A DNA stretch of 44,480 nt from CAZFQG01 sp964520785 (GTDB lineage: Bacteria > Planctomycetota > Planctomycetia > Pirellulales > Thermoguttaceae). The stretch spans positions 1 through 44,480 of the forward strand of contig CAZFQG010000026.1 of the NCBI GenBank assembly GCA_964520785.1, written 5' to 3'. The position numbers and the translations under genes are program-made. Positions 32,540 through 41,132 of this stretch are shown in pieces. Every line of letters begins with the position of its first letter. The first letter of the stretch is position 1. The notes under the pieces are model-generated. The model saw only the letters and a list, made by a program, of their open reading frames with translations, ran no database searches and had not been told where the DNA came from.

Positions 32540-33928
32540 TCACAACGACGCCAATTGGTCTCTATTCTCGTAGACCTTCAGGATGGCGCTATAGATTTCG
32601 TCCATATCCTTCTTCGTGTTCATGAATATCTGCTTGCCCCCGCCGCCGACGTATTCGGTGAAGAGTTGGTCATTGTCGGGGCATTCGGACATCTGGCGAT
32701 ACCGGTCGAGTCTCTCCTTCGAGTATATCTTGCTGAAGCTCTTGCCGGTGAGCGTCCTTTCAAGATAGCCGTCGCTCTTGTTGATCGCGTGGTTGTGCTG
32801 GCAGTTCGACCCGCCGGACGCGCCGAAATGGACTCCCTCCCCGCGCAACGCCTTAAGAAACTGCGCGCGGGACGCGCCGCCGAAATGCTCTTTCTTGTAC
32901 CGGAATGAAAAGGTGTAGAATCCGATCGCCGTGGTCTCGGGATAACTCTTTCGGGGAACGATGCCCGGAATCTGTTCGAGTTTCGATACCAGATACTTGT
33001 GGTTGTCCGTCATCCTCTTGTGCTGTGCTTCGACCCGGTCCAGCGCCGACAGCAGGATCGAAGCCTGATACTCGGCCATTCGGGCTTTGTAACCCAAGAT
33101 GGGGTAACCCCATCCGTCCACGCTTCCACACGGTCTGCCGAAATTGTGGAATGAGAAGCAGCGGTCCATCACTTCGTCATCGTCGCCCAGGATCGCTCCG
33201 CCCTCGCCACAGGTAATGTCTTTGCTGTTCTGAAAACTGAAACAACCCAGGTCGCCGAGCGTTCCCGTCTTCTTACCCTTCCATTCTCCCATATGCCCCT
33301 GGCAGGCGTCTTCCACGATTACAAGATTGTGTTTTTCCGCGATCGCCTTGATCTTGTCCATGTGGCAGACTTCGCCTTCCAGATGAACCGGCAAAATCGC
33401 CCTTGTATGGGGTGTGATCTTCTCTTCGATCTTGTCCGGATTGATCATGAAGGTATCCGGGTCGGTGTCGACGAAGACCGGCAGCGCATCCTGGAGCAGA
33501 ATCGCCTGGATTGTCGCGACGAACGTGTAGGGCGTGGTAATCACTTCATCGCCGCCACCGATATCCAGCGCCGCCAGAGCCGTATAGAGCGCGTGGGTGC
33601 CGGAGTTCGTTCCAATACACCGCTTCGCCCCCATCATCTTCGCATATTTCTCCTCGAACGCGGAAACCATCGATGATCTCGACCATGTGCCGCTACGAAG
33701 CGAGGCCAGGGTCATTTCTTCGTCCTTCTGGCCCCAGACGGGCCACTTGCAGGAGAGACCGCCCTTCCTGACCGGATCCCCGCCCAGCACGGCCAACTTG
33801 CCGGAATTCTTTCCCCCCGTGCCAGGATTCATTGCGCCATGACTCGCCGCGGTCGCCGATGCGAGCGCCGCCGCCGACGCCGTCGATGCGGCCAGAAACC
33901 GTCTTCTCGTTACTTTGTTGGTGGACAT
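32540..33928 (-). CDS. Tat-exported DegT/DnrJ/EryC1 aminotransferase (first of three)
   Basis: A 462-residue protein. A twin-arginine signal (VTRRRFLAASTASAAALASA) occupies residues 5-30. The catalytic part is a complete DegT/DnrJ/EryC1 (fold-type I PLP) enzyme: TNSGTHALYTALAALDIG, DEVITTPYTFVATIQAIL, VIVEDACQGHMGEWKGKK and the Schiff-base Lys236 in CFSFQNSKDITCGEGGAI. Such enzymes transaminate keto-sugars or inososes; the sequence is closer in look to the scyllo-inosose/StsC group, an inference. It lies 80 bases before the three-domain Rid gene. Export of this normally cytoplasmic enzyme is unusual. Confidence 0.85.
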   Translation of the reverse strand: MSTNKVTRRRFLAASTASAAALASATAASHGAMNPGTGGKNSGKLAVLGGDPVRKGGLSCKWPVWGQKDEEMTLASLRSGTWSRSSMVSAFEEKYAKMMGAKRCIGTNSGTHALYTALAALDIGGGDEVITTPYTFVATIQAILLQDALPVFVDTDPDTFMINPDKIEEKITPHTRAILPVHLEGEVCHMDKIKAIAEKHNLVIVEDACQGHMGEWKGKKTGTLGDLGCFSFQNSKDITCGEGGAILGDDDEVMDRCFSFHNFGRPCGSVDGWGYPILGYKARMAEYQASILLSALDRVEAQHKRMTDNHKYLVSKLEQIPGIVPRKSYPETTAIGFYTFSFRYKKEHFGGASRAQFLKALRGEGVHFGASGGSNCQHNHAINKSDGYLERTLTGKSFSKIYSKERLDRYRQMSECPDNDQLFTEYVGGGGKQIFMNTKKDMDEIYSAILKVYENRDQLASL

Positions 33929-34153
33929 GTGTCTGTTCCTTTGATTTTGCGGTGGGAAGGAAGGGGGGGAATCGTCGGGTGTGGTTGTAGAGGGAGGGCG
34001 GGCCGTTTGTCAGTTGGCAAAAATAGCACCGAGGATGGGATCAACCGCCAAGGTTGTGTGAATGGCGGTTTCCCCTCGTTCACCACGCCCATCGCCGGAG
34101 GCTCTGGGCGTGCCACCGGCGGGTTGTCGCGGCGGTTGCTAATTCCACGGTCC
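33929..34153. other. Intergenic stretch with degenerate repeat copy 3
   Basis: About 225 bases between DegT and the second Rid gene. Its right part is the degenerate third copy of the hairpin repeat (34031-34157). The left part is GC-rich with GGAAGGAAGGGGGGGAA near 33956-33972 and shows nothing else recognised. Confidence 0.5.
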
Positions 34154-34157
34154 TCAC
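34031..34157 (+). repeat. Hairpin repeat, copy 3 (degenerate, ~127 bp)
   Basis: The left end GAGGATGGGATCAACCGCC and right end GGCGGTTGCTAATTCCACGG followed by TCCTCACC parallel copies 1 and 2 (AGGAGTCGC-AATCAACAAC and TTTATTTCACGGTCCT). Arms AACCGCC/GGCGGTT pair. The right end contains the TGA stop codon (34154-34156) of the minus-strand Rid gene. Confidence 0.55.
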
Positions 34158-35416
34158 CGTTTGCTCGGAACGGCGATCATATCCACGGTCATCGAGCGTC
34201 CTTCCATGCCCATGGCATGCACCATTAACTTCGAGGCCGCCGGCGGACGTATCGGATCGAACACCTTCGGTCGTATGCGGTCGACCCAGCGGGCGGCGTC
34301 GTGGTCGCACACGTAGTAGGTGCTCTTGGCCATGTGGCTCATGTCGCTGCCGGTCTTTTCCAATATCTTCTTCAATTGTTCGAAAACGTGTTTCGCCTGC
34401 GGCTCGCCGCGGCTCGGGACACGCGCGTATTGGCCCGAAATATAGATCTGCCGGTCGGTATTGACCAGAGCCACCTTACTGAAGACGGTCGAGGGTCGGA
34501 CGTCCGGCGGCGTGAAGAACTCCACGTTATCGGCCGATTCGTCGATGGACGGCAACTGGGCGACTATTTCGATTTCGATCGGCACGGAGGCCAGCCATTC
34601 CACGAAGACCACCGGCGGAGTCGGACGGTCGGGGAAGAACTTCTTCAACTCGGCGAGAACATCCTCCGCCGACGTCATCGGCTGCAAAAAGACCTTGATA
34701 TGCACGACGTGCTCGGGCGAGAGATTCAGCAAGCTCATCGTCTTCATCAGTTCCGTCATCGAGCGGTCGACGGCCGGTTCGGTGACGGTGCCGTCCTCCG
34801 GCTGCCCGGACAGATAAACCACTCCGCCCGCCGGCAGTACGGCCGCATCGGCATAGCCCTCCCTGCCGGCCACGGCATCGCAGCGGTTCAGCTTGACGCT
34901 TTTTCCGCCAGCTTCGGATTCTCCGGCGGCTTCGGGAGCGGCAACGGCGACCGCGTCCAGCGCGACCAACGCATCTCGATGCGGTAGCGGCGTGAGGACG
35001 GAAGTGATTGCCGGACGAACCGACGGGTCGAGCCGCTTGCTCAGAAGCTCGCGGACGCGGTCGACCGTCGGCACGGACAAGGCATAGATGTGTACCCGCA
35101 CCAGTTTGTCCAGGCCGGATCCGCTCTCCTTCAAGACGGCCTGGAGGTTGTCCAGCACCTGCTCGATCTGCTGATCGATCGAAGCGGGGTCGGCAGCATT
35201 TGGACCGACCGGCTTTCCCGCCGCATCGAGAGGCAGCAATTGCCGTGTATGCACCAGCGGAAAGCCTTGGACGACCACGGCCTGCGACATGCCCGGCGGG
35301 GCATCCATGGGGACATACTGGATTGACGGTGTTGTGGAATTCTCATCGGCCGAGCAATAGGTCAGCCCGACGGTAGCGGCCACCAGAACGGCGGCGGACA
35401 ACAATCGCAATGTCAT
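34154..35416 (-). CDS. Exported protein with three tandem RidA/YjgF-like domains
   Basis: A 420-residue paralogue of the protein at 31137-32459, with the same three-domain plan. Residues 1-22 are a signal peptide (MTLRLLSAAVLVAATVGLTY then C), possibly a lipobox. Domain 1 starts IQYVPMDAPPGMSQAVVVQG, domain 2 VAGREGYADAAVLPAGGVVY then LSGQPED, domain 3 ALVNTDRQIYISGQY. The Arg of active RidA is replaced by Ile, Val and Ala. The start lies 11 bases after the oxidoreductase stop, so the two are probably translated from one message. Its role is likely the same as that of its paralogue. Confidence 0.8.
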   Translation of the reverse strand: MTLRLLSAAVLVAATVGLTYCSADENSTTPSIQYVPMDAPPGMSQAVVVQGFPLVHTRQLLPLDAAGKPVGPNAADPASIDQQIEQVLDNLQAVLKESGSGLDKLVRVHIYALSVPTVDRVRELLSKRLDPSVRPAITSVLTPLPHRDALVALDAVAVAAPEAAGESEAGGKSVKLNRCDAVAGREGYADAAVLPAGGVVYLSGQPEDGTVTEPAVDRSMTELMKTMSLLNLSPEHVVHIKVFLQPMTSAEDVLAELKKFFPDRPTPPVVFVEWLASVPIEIEIVAQLPSIDESADNVEFFTPPDVRPSTVFSKVALVNTDRQIYISGQYARVPSRGEPQAKHVFEQLKKILEKTGSDMSHMAKSTYYVCDHDAARWVDRIRPKVFDPIRPPAASKLMVHAMGMEGRSMTVDMIAVPSKR

Positions 35417-35427
35417 GGAAGTGATCC

Positions 35428-36837
35428 CTATATCTCGGTCGGTATTTGGTATTCTTCACGCTTCGGTACGTCGACGTACTTGTTCGCCTCGTCGTCGCCG
35501 GGGAAAATCTCCTTCTCGGGATCCCATTTCAGGCGGCGGCCCAGGAGTCGCGCAATATTGCCCAGATGGCACAAAGTGGCCACGCTGTGCCCGGCCTCGA
35601 CCGGCATGATCGGATCTTTGCGGGAGGCCACGCAGGCGAAGAAGTCCTCCATGTGATTGTCGCTCTCGTAGACGCGCGTGGCGCCCGCGGGGAGCGGGTC
35701 TTCGTCCAGGCCGACCGGATCGCACTCGTAGCCGTCGCGGAAGATGGTGATGCGGCCCTTGTCGCCGATGAACGTGGCCCCGCCCCCCAGACGCGGATCG
35801 TAGGAGCCGAGCGTTAACACCACGCCGCCGGGGTACTTGTAGTTGACGATCGATTTCGAGCAAAGTGCGTCGCCGCGATCGCGGGTCTCCGGTATGTCGT
35901 AGGCCACCGTGGGAAGCTTCTCGGCCGGATCGACCCAGATTTCGACCGGGCCGCTCAGGTCCATATCGAGAGCCCAATGGACCATGCTCAGACCGTGGCA
36001 ACCCCAGTTAGCAAGCTCGCCGCCCGAATACGGCCGGAACGACATCCAGCCCGGGCCGACCGCACATTCTTCCGCGGCCTGCGTGGGGTACGGATCCTCG
36101 CGTTCGTAGGGAATTCGCGACAAGTAGATATTCGTATTATACGGCACGACTTCGTTGGGCCCGCACCACGCGTCCCAGTCGAGCGCGGGCGGAATCGGCT
36201 GAGGAGGAAGATTGCACTCGTACGCGCTGGGGTAGTTGTAGCCGATGATCGACTGGATCCTGCCGATGCGGCCGTTGCGAATCAGCTCCACGGCCTTGCG
36301 GGCGGCCGGATGCGATCGCTGTTGCTCGCCGGTCTGGAACACCCGCTTATACTTGCGAACGGCCTCGATCATCGCGCGTCCTTCGCGGATGGTGTGGCCC
36401 AGAGGCTGCTCGCCGTAAATATCCTTGCCGGCCTGACAGGCATGGATACAGGGCAGGTAATGCCAGTGCTCCGGCGTGGCATAGACGACCACGTCGACGT
36501 CCTTGCGATCCAACAGCTCGCGATAGTCCTGATAGGCCTTGGCGCGATAGTTCTTCGCCCACTCCTTGGCGCGAAGCATATTGAAATCGGCGACGGCGAC
36601 AATGCGGGCATGGGCCGGGGGTTTGCCTTGGCCGCCCTTGCCGATGGCCAACTGGCCGTTTCGCCGGCCGCACCCGATGATGCCCACGCCGATTTCGTCA
36701 TTGGGGGCGACTTGCTTGCGCGACGGATTCGACCTGACACACCCCGTGATGAACGGCGGCAGTACGATCCCGGCCGCCGCGGCCCCCAGGCCACGGGTAA
36801 GAACTTTGCGTCGGGTAATTCTATCGGACACGGTCAT
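35428..36837 (-). CDS. Tat-lipoprotein Gfo/Idh/MocA family oxidoreductase
   Basis: A 469-residue protein. The signal has a twin-arginine motif (ITRRKVLTRGLGAAAAGIVL) followed by a lipobox (FITGC), so a folded, cofactor-bearing lipoprotein is expected. The Rossmann part reads GVGIIGCGRRNGQLAI, RIVAVADFNMLRAKEW, VDVVVYATPEHWHY. The EKP motif is changed to GEQPLGHTIREGR, with Gln in place of the catalytic Lys. The C-terminal domain includes GGELANWGCHGLSMVHWALD. In this operon it sits between DegT aminotransferases and a Rid protein, like inositol or sugar dehydrogenases beside aminotransferases in amino-sugar pathways. Confidence 0.85.
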   Translation of the reverse strand: MTVSDRITRRKVLTRGLGAAAAGIVLPPFITGCVRSNPSRKQVAPNDEIGVGIIGCGRRNGQLAIGKGGQGKPPAHARIVAVADFNMLRAKEWAKNYRAKAYQDYRELLDRKDVDVVVYATPEHWHYLPCIHACQAGKDIYGEQPLGHTIREGRAMIEAVRKYKRVFQTGEQQRSHPAARKAVELIRNGRIGRIQSIIGYNYPSAYECNLPPQPIPPALDWDAWCGPNEVVPYNTNIYLSRIPYEREDPYPTQAAEECAVGPGWMSFRPYSGGELANWGCHGLSMVHWALDMDLSGPVEIWVDPAEKLPTVAYDIPETRDRGDALCSKSIVNYKYPGGVVLTLGSYDPRLGGGATFIGDKGRITIFRDGYECDPVGLDEDPLPAGATRVYESDNHMEDFFACVASRKDPIMPVEAGHSVATLCHLGNIARLLGRRLKWDPEKEIFPGDDEANKYVDVPKREEYQIPTEI

Positions 36838-36869
36838 GGAGGATTCCTTATTCGCGGGTTCTATTGCTT

Positions 36870-36952
36870 AGGAGTCGCCAATCAACAACTGTCGCATTTA
36901 TCGGCGTCCGGGGTGCGATGAACGCGACAGTTGTTTATTTCACGGTCCTTAG
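36870..36952 (+). repeat. 83-bp hairpin repeat, copy 2
   Basis: The best-preserved copy. The left end AGGAGTCGCCAATCAACAAC and right end TTGTTTATTTCACGGTCCTT carry perfect inner arms AACAACTGTCGC/GCGACAGTTGTT. Total length equals copy 1. The right end supplies the TAA stop (36949-36951) of the minus-strand DegT gene. Confidence 0.8.
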
Positions 36953-38304
36953 GCGTTTGCCACCACCGGGTACACCTTCCGAATCGCCTCGACGATGTCG
37001 TCGGTGTCCTGGTCGGTGAAACTCGGATCCATGGTCACACCGCCGAAGCGGCCGATGATGTCGATCGTCTGGGCGCAACTCGCGGCGCCGTATTGGATCG
37101 CCTTCCCTTGCGGCGTGTTGAACGTGGGCCAGTCGGGATGGACGGTGGCCTTGTTTTCGATGCGGCCGTCGACCGGCAGGATCACCGAACCGCCGGGACC
37201 TCCGGCGGAGATACCCTCGGCGCGGAGGGCGCGGAGGAACTGGTCGCGTTTGGGGCGGGTTTTCATATCAACGAAAACGCACGCACCGAGGTCCCCCTCC
37301 ACATCGGGCGTCTTTCGCAATTCGATGCCCGGCAGGTCGGCGATGCCGTCACGGACCTTCTTCGCGTTCTTTCGCAGTCCGGAGCAGATTTTATCGAGTT
37401 TCAGCAACTGGCCCTTGAGCACCGCGCCGGTGAACTCGTTCATCCGGAAGTTGAGCGCGGCGAACGACGCCAGCAGGCCGCCGCCGAGTTCCTCGGTGTA
37501 GGGAGAGCGGAGCGATCCGACGTCGTGGAAGCGGATCGCGCGTTCGAACAGTTTGTCGTCGTTCGTGATGACCGCGCCCCCTTCGCCGGAGGTGATGCTC
37601 TTGCTGAGTTGGAAGCTGTTGATGGCGATGTCGCCCATCGTGCCGGTGTACTTCCCCTTGTACTTTCCGCCGAGGCACTGGGCACAGTCTTCCAGCACGC
37701 GAATCTTGTGCTTCCTTCCGATTTCCAGGATCGGGTCCATGTCGGCCACGGTTCCTTGCAGGTGGACGGCGATAATGACCTTGGTCCGAGGGGTGATCTT
37801 CTCTTCGATCTTCGAGGCGTCGATATTGAACGACGCGTCCACGTCGACAAAGACCGGAAGGGCGCCGGCGAGGACGATCGCGTCGTAGTCGGCGTACCAG
37901 GTCCAGGCGGGCAGAATGACTTCGTCGCCGGGGCCGACTTCCAGAGCCCCCATCGCCGTGAACAGGGCGGTCGTGCCGGACGTCACGCCCAACGCGTGCT
38001 TCACGCCGATGTGCTTCGCGTAGTTCTTTTCGAACTGGAGACACTGCGAGTCTTTCGATCCCCACCATCGGAACGGCGATTTCGATTCGAGAACCTCGAT
38101 GAGGCCCTCCTTTTCGGCGTCGTCGTAGAACTGCGGGCCGTACGGCGACGAGCCGAGCCGGTCCTGGCGAACGGGCGTCCCACCGTTAATAGCCAGCTTT
38201 TTGGCGTCCTCGGCGGCTCGGCTCGACGGTGCGCCAGGGCCCATCAAAAACGATGCGGCGCCCAAGGCGCCCATGCTTGCCAGAAATTCGCGACGGTTTT
38301 TCAT
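36949..38304 (-). CDS. Tat-exported DegT/DnrJ/EryC1 aminotransferase (second of three)
   Basis: A 451-residue protein. The start at 38304 gives a twin-arginine signal (MKNRREFLASMGALGAASFL); the longer frame upstream has no signal. Catalytic features: GVTSGTTALFTAMGALEVGP, DEVILPAWTWYADYDAIV, RVLEDCAQCLGGKYKGKYTG and the PLP Lys235 in NSFQLSKSITSGEGGAV. It differs clearly from the two other copies (about 450 residues each), so the three probably act on different keto groups. The TAA stop is contributed by repeat copy 2. The gene lies 55 bases after the third aminotransferase. Confidence 0.85.
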   Translation of the reverse strand: MKNRREFLASMGALGAASFLMGPGAPSSRAAEDAKKLAINGGTPVRQDRLGSSPYGPQFYDDAEKEGLIEVLESKSPFRWWGSKDSQCLQFEKNYAKHIGVKHALGVTSGTTALFTAMGALEVGPGDEVILPAWTWYADYDAIVLAGALPVFVDVDASFNIDASKIEEKITPRTKVIIAVHLQGTVADMDPILEIGRKHKIRVLEDCAQCLGGKYKGKYTGTMGDIAINSFQLSKSITSGEGGAVITNDDKLFERAIRFHDVGSLRSPYTEELGGGLLASFAALNFRMNEFTGAVLKGQLLKLDKICSGLRKNAKKVRDGIADLPGIELRKTPDVEGDLGACVFVDMKTRPKRDQFLRALRAEGISAGGPGGSVILPVDGRIENKATVHPDWPTFNTPQGKAIQYGAASCAQTIDIIGRFGGVTMDPSFTDQDTDDIVEAIRKVYPVVANA

Positions 38305-38359
38305 CGGTTCGCTCCTTGTGGAGAATGGTTGGATTGTTGATTCACTCGGTCGGAAGCCC

Positions 38360-39706
38360 TTAGCTTGCCAGGGCCTCGCTATTCTTCTGTATTTTCCGAA
38401 TCGCCGCCAGGATATGATCCATCGCCGCACGATCGGCCAGAAGCAGTGTATGGAAAAAGGCGACCGCCGATTCGCACGCCCTTTTGTTTCCCTTGAGTTC
38501 GGCGAAACTCTCGCGGTAGGCCTTCAGCCGCTCGGCGGGGAAGAGCCGCTGGAACCCGCGCGAGGCGATTGCCTCGTCCAGCAGGCCGTCGTAGTATTGC
38601 TCGCCGTATCCGGTATGGCATGGAACACCCTCGGCGCGGAGCGCTTCCATGAACTTACCCCGGGACATTCCGTGGAACCGGTCCGAATCGAACAGGAACG
38701 GGTAGAGATGCCACGCGCTGCGGCTGTTTTCCGGCAGGCGGACGGGCGTAATCCCCGGAATTTCGGCCAGGCCGGCGGAAAGGAACTTACCGTTTTCGTA
38801 ACGCCGCTCGGTCTCCGTGACCAGTTTGTCGAGTTGTTGCCGCAGGAGGGAGGCCTGCATGTGCATCATGCGGTAATTCGTGCCGCGGCTGAACGACCCG
38901 CCCCCCTGGTGCGTTCCAAACGCGCGGCCGCAGTTGTGGTACGACTGGCAGCGGTCCAGCAGTTCGTCGCTGTTGCCGGTGACGGCTCCCCCTTCACCGG
39001 CGGGAATGTTCTTCGAATTCTGGAAACTGAAGCAGCCCAGGTCGGCGAGCGTGCCGCACTTGTTTCCCTTGTATTCGCCCAGCCAGGCCTGGCAGGCGTC
39101 TTCGATCACCGCCAGGTTGTGCTTCTTCGCGATGGCGTTGATCGGGTCCATGTCGCACGGCATCCCGAAGATGTGAACCGGGATGATCGCCTTGGTCCGG
39201 TCGGTAATCCGGCTTTCAATGGTGGCCGGATCCATGGTGAGCGTGGCCGGGTCGGTATCGGCGAAGACCGGCAGCGCCTTGTGCGTGAGGACGACGTTAT
39301 AGGTGGCGATGAACGTGTACGGGGAGATGATCACCTCGTCGCCCGCGTCGATGCCCATTACGTGAAGGGCCGTAACCAACGCGGTCGTGCCGCTGGAGGT
39401 CGCGACGCATCGTTTGGCTCCAAGCAGCGAGGCGTAGGCCTCTTCGAACTCGGCCACCTTGCCGCCGCCGCCGGCACAGCACCAGTTTCCACTCCGCAAG
39501 ACTTCGACGATTTCCGGCTCCCAGCACTCCCGCCATTGCGGCCAACCGGGCCAGCCCGCTTGATGTACCGGAGTTCCTCCGAGAAGAGCCGGCTTATCGG
39601 CCTGTGAGGCGAAGACGGTCGGGCCGATTCCTCCGCCAAGCCAAGTCAGGGGGACGGAAGCCGCCGCGGTCTTGACGAATCCGCGCCGTGTCAGATATTG
39701 GTTCAT
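38360..39706 (-). CDS. Tat-exported DegT/DnrJ/EryC1 aminotransferase (third of three)
   Basis: A 448-residue protein, first gene of the minus-strand operon. A twin-arginine signal (LTRRGFVKTAAASVPLTWLG) opens it. The PLP enzyme part has ATSSGTTALVTALHVMGIDA, DEVIISPYTFIATYNVVL, AVIEDACQAWLGEYKGNKCG and Lys232 in CFSFQNSKNIPAGEGGAV. It is closer to the first copy than to the second at the lysine motif. An AAGGACC lies 9 bases before the start. After the TAA stop, CCGACCGAGTGAATCAACAA weakly recalls the end of the 83-bp repeat. Confidence 0.85.
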   Translation of the reverse strand: MNQYLTRRGFVKTAAASVPLTWLGGGIGPTVFASQADKPALLGGTPVHQAGWPGWPQWRECWEPEIVEVLRSGNWCCAGGGGKVAEFEEAYASLLGAKRCVATSSGTTALVTALHVMGIDAGDEVIISPYTFIATYNVVLTHKALPVFADTDPATLTMDPATIESRITDRTKAIIPVHIFGMPCDMDPINAIAKKHNLAVIEDACQAWLGEYKGNKCGTLADLGCFSFQNSKNIPAGEGGAVTGNSDELLDRCQSYHNCGRAFGTHQGGGSFSRGTNYRMMHMQASLLRQQLDKLVTETERRYENGKFLSAGLAEIPGITPVRLPENSRSAWHLYPFLFDSDRFHGMSRGKFMEALRAEGVPCHTGYGEQYYDGLLDEAIASRGFQRLFPAERLKAYRESFAELKGNKRACESAVAFFHTLLLADRAAMDHILAAIRKIQKNSEALAS

Positions 39707-40228
39707 CGGATCGGGTCCTTAACATCAAATAAACTAGGCGCCCGCGACCGGAGGGGCGTCGTGAACTCAGTCCGCGTCGGTAAGTGTTTCATGCCGCCAA
39801 TCGCCGCGCAAGAGGGTAGATTCCTCGGGTGGGTGGGTCGACGGTTCTTCACGGCAATTCGTGGGACGGGTTCCACTTGAACCGGCAGGTTTCCCTTTAG
39901 TTTAGCCACCCTCGGGGCCCCCCGCAATACCCGGCTACCACCCGCTTGTGGATCAAAGTGGCCCACGCCTCCCAAATTTCGTCAAAATCCGCGAACTACC
40001 GTAATGTTGTCTAGTCCGCATCTCTCTGAGACTAAAGGTGTTAGAGTCGGCACCCTGCTTCCTGCCTGCCCCGCCGACGACAAGGAATAACGCGGTATAC
40101 CATTGCCCGGACCCCTCGGTTCTCCTCGGAACCGCCCCGAGCCCTGTTTGCATTTCCCGCCGGGAGTGGTATAAACGTATTCGTGTCGGAGGTACTCACG
40201 CGGACACGCGATAGAGAGGAGAACGCTC
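39707..40228. other. Intergenic stretch between divergent operons
   Basis: About 520 bases between the aminotransferase operon (minus) and the DUF1559 gene (plus). A plus-strand promoter candidate lies at 40147-40175. The minus-strand promoter for the operon was not identified. Open frames here have no recognisable product. Confidence 0.5.
40147..40175 (+). promoter_or_regulatory. Candidate sigma-70 promoter for the DUF1559 gene
   Basis: TTTGCA (40147-40152) and TATAAA (40170-40175) are separated by 17 bases, near-consensus for a housekeeping promoter, and lie 54 bases before the GTG start at 40229. Not tested against chance, but spacing and position fit well. Confidence 0.5.
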
Positions 40229-41109
40229 GTGCATCGAATTCGCGGATTCACCTCGTGGAGTTACTCGTCGTCATCGCGATCATCGGCATCCTCATCGCGC
40301 TGTTGCTTCCCGCGGTCCAGGCGGCACGGGAGGCAGCGCGGCGGGTGCAGTGCGCGAACAACATGAAGCAAACGGCACTGGCCGTTCATTCGTTCCACGA
40401 CGCTTACAACATGCTTCCATCGAGCCGTACGTGCGAGCATCATGCGACGTGGTTGGCCCAGATTCTGCCCTATCTGGAAGAGGTCGGCCTCTCCGAACGG
40501 TGGGACATCGAGCGGTGCTTCTACGATCAGCCGGAGCCGGTTCGAACCACGGTTGTACCGGCCTTCCTTTGTCCCGCGAGGGGCGGCGAGAACGTCATTA
40601 TCGAAAACATACCGGATAACGTTCACCCGCGCCACGGCAAAACGCCGTATAAGGGCTCCGTCAGCGATTATGCCTGCACCACCGGATCGGAACATGTCGG
40701 AGCGGGCCACAACGGACAATATCTCAACGGGGCTCTCATCTACGGAGATCACGAGGGCTTCCCCCGTTATCCCGAGATCATGAAGGGTTGGAAATCTCGG
40801 ACGAGCTTCAACGATATTCGCGATGGATTGAGCCAGACGTTCCTGGCTGGTGAAGCCAGTTATCGCGTCGCGAGAAAAGGGGCGTGCGCTTTCAACGGCG
40901 ATCATAACGGCGGCATCCTACTCGGGCCGAGTTACCCCCTCGTCCACACTCGGGACGACTACGGTTTCGGGAGCGACCACCCGGGCATCTGCCAGTTCGT
41001 TCTTTGTGATGGTAGCGTGCAAAGCGTAGCGGTTGGTACGAGCGCCACGCTGCTCGGCGCCATGGTCACGCGCGCAGGGGGCGAGATCATCGAGGGCGAT
41101 CTGTTCTGA
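40229..41109 (+). CDS. DUF1559 pseudopilin-like protein with an apparent one-base frameshift
   Basis: A planctomycete DUF1559 protein: prepilin-type N-terminal helix LVELLVVIAIIGILIALLLP, then AVQAAREAARRVQCANNMKQ, a beta-rich domain and C-terminus LCDGSVQSVAVGTSATLLGA. The proper start is GTG 40229, after AGAGGAG, reading MHRIRGFT, exactly where the prepilin peptidase motif GFTLVE is expected. At 40250-40252 the frame breaks: one C appears missing (ACC-TCG instead of ACC-CTC), after which LVELL is read in another frame. As written, only an upstream GTG (40183) gives an unbroken frame, but without the G-F cleavage site. Either an assembly error or a real mutation. Confidence 0.8.
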
Positions 41110-41132
41110 CCCTCTCGCGAAAGGAGTTTCGT

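Noticed and set aside
39717..39736. Possible further copy of the 83-bp repeat near AACATCAAATAAACTAGG
   Set aside because: Only AAATAAAC agrees and there is no second arm; it overlaps the ribosome binding site of the third aminotransferase gene.
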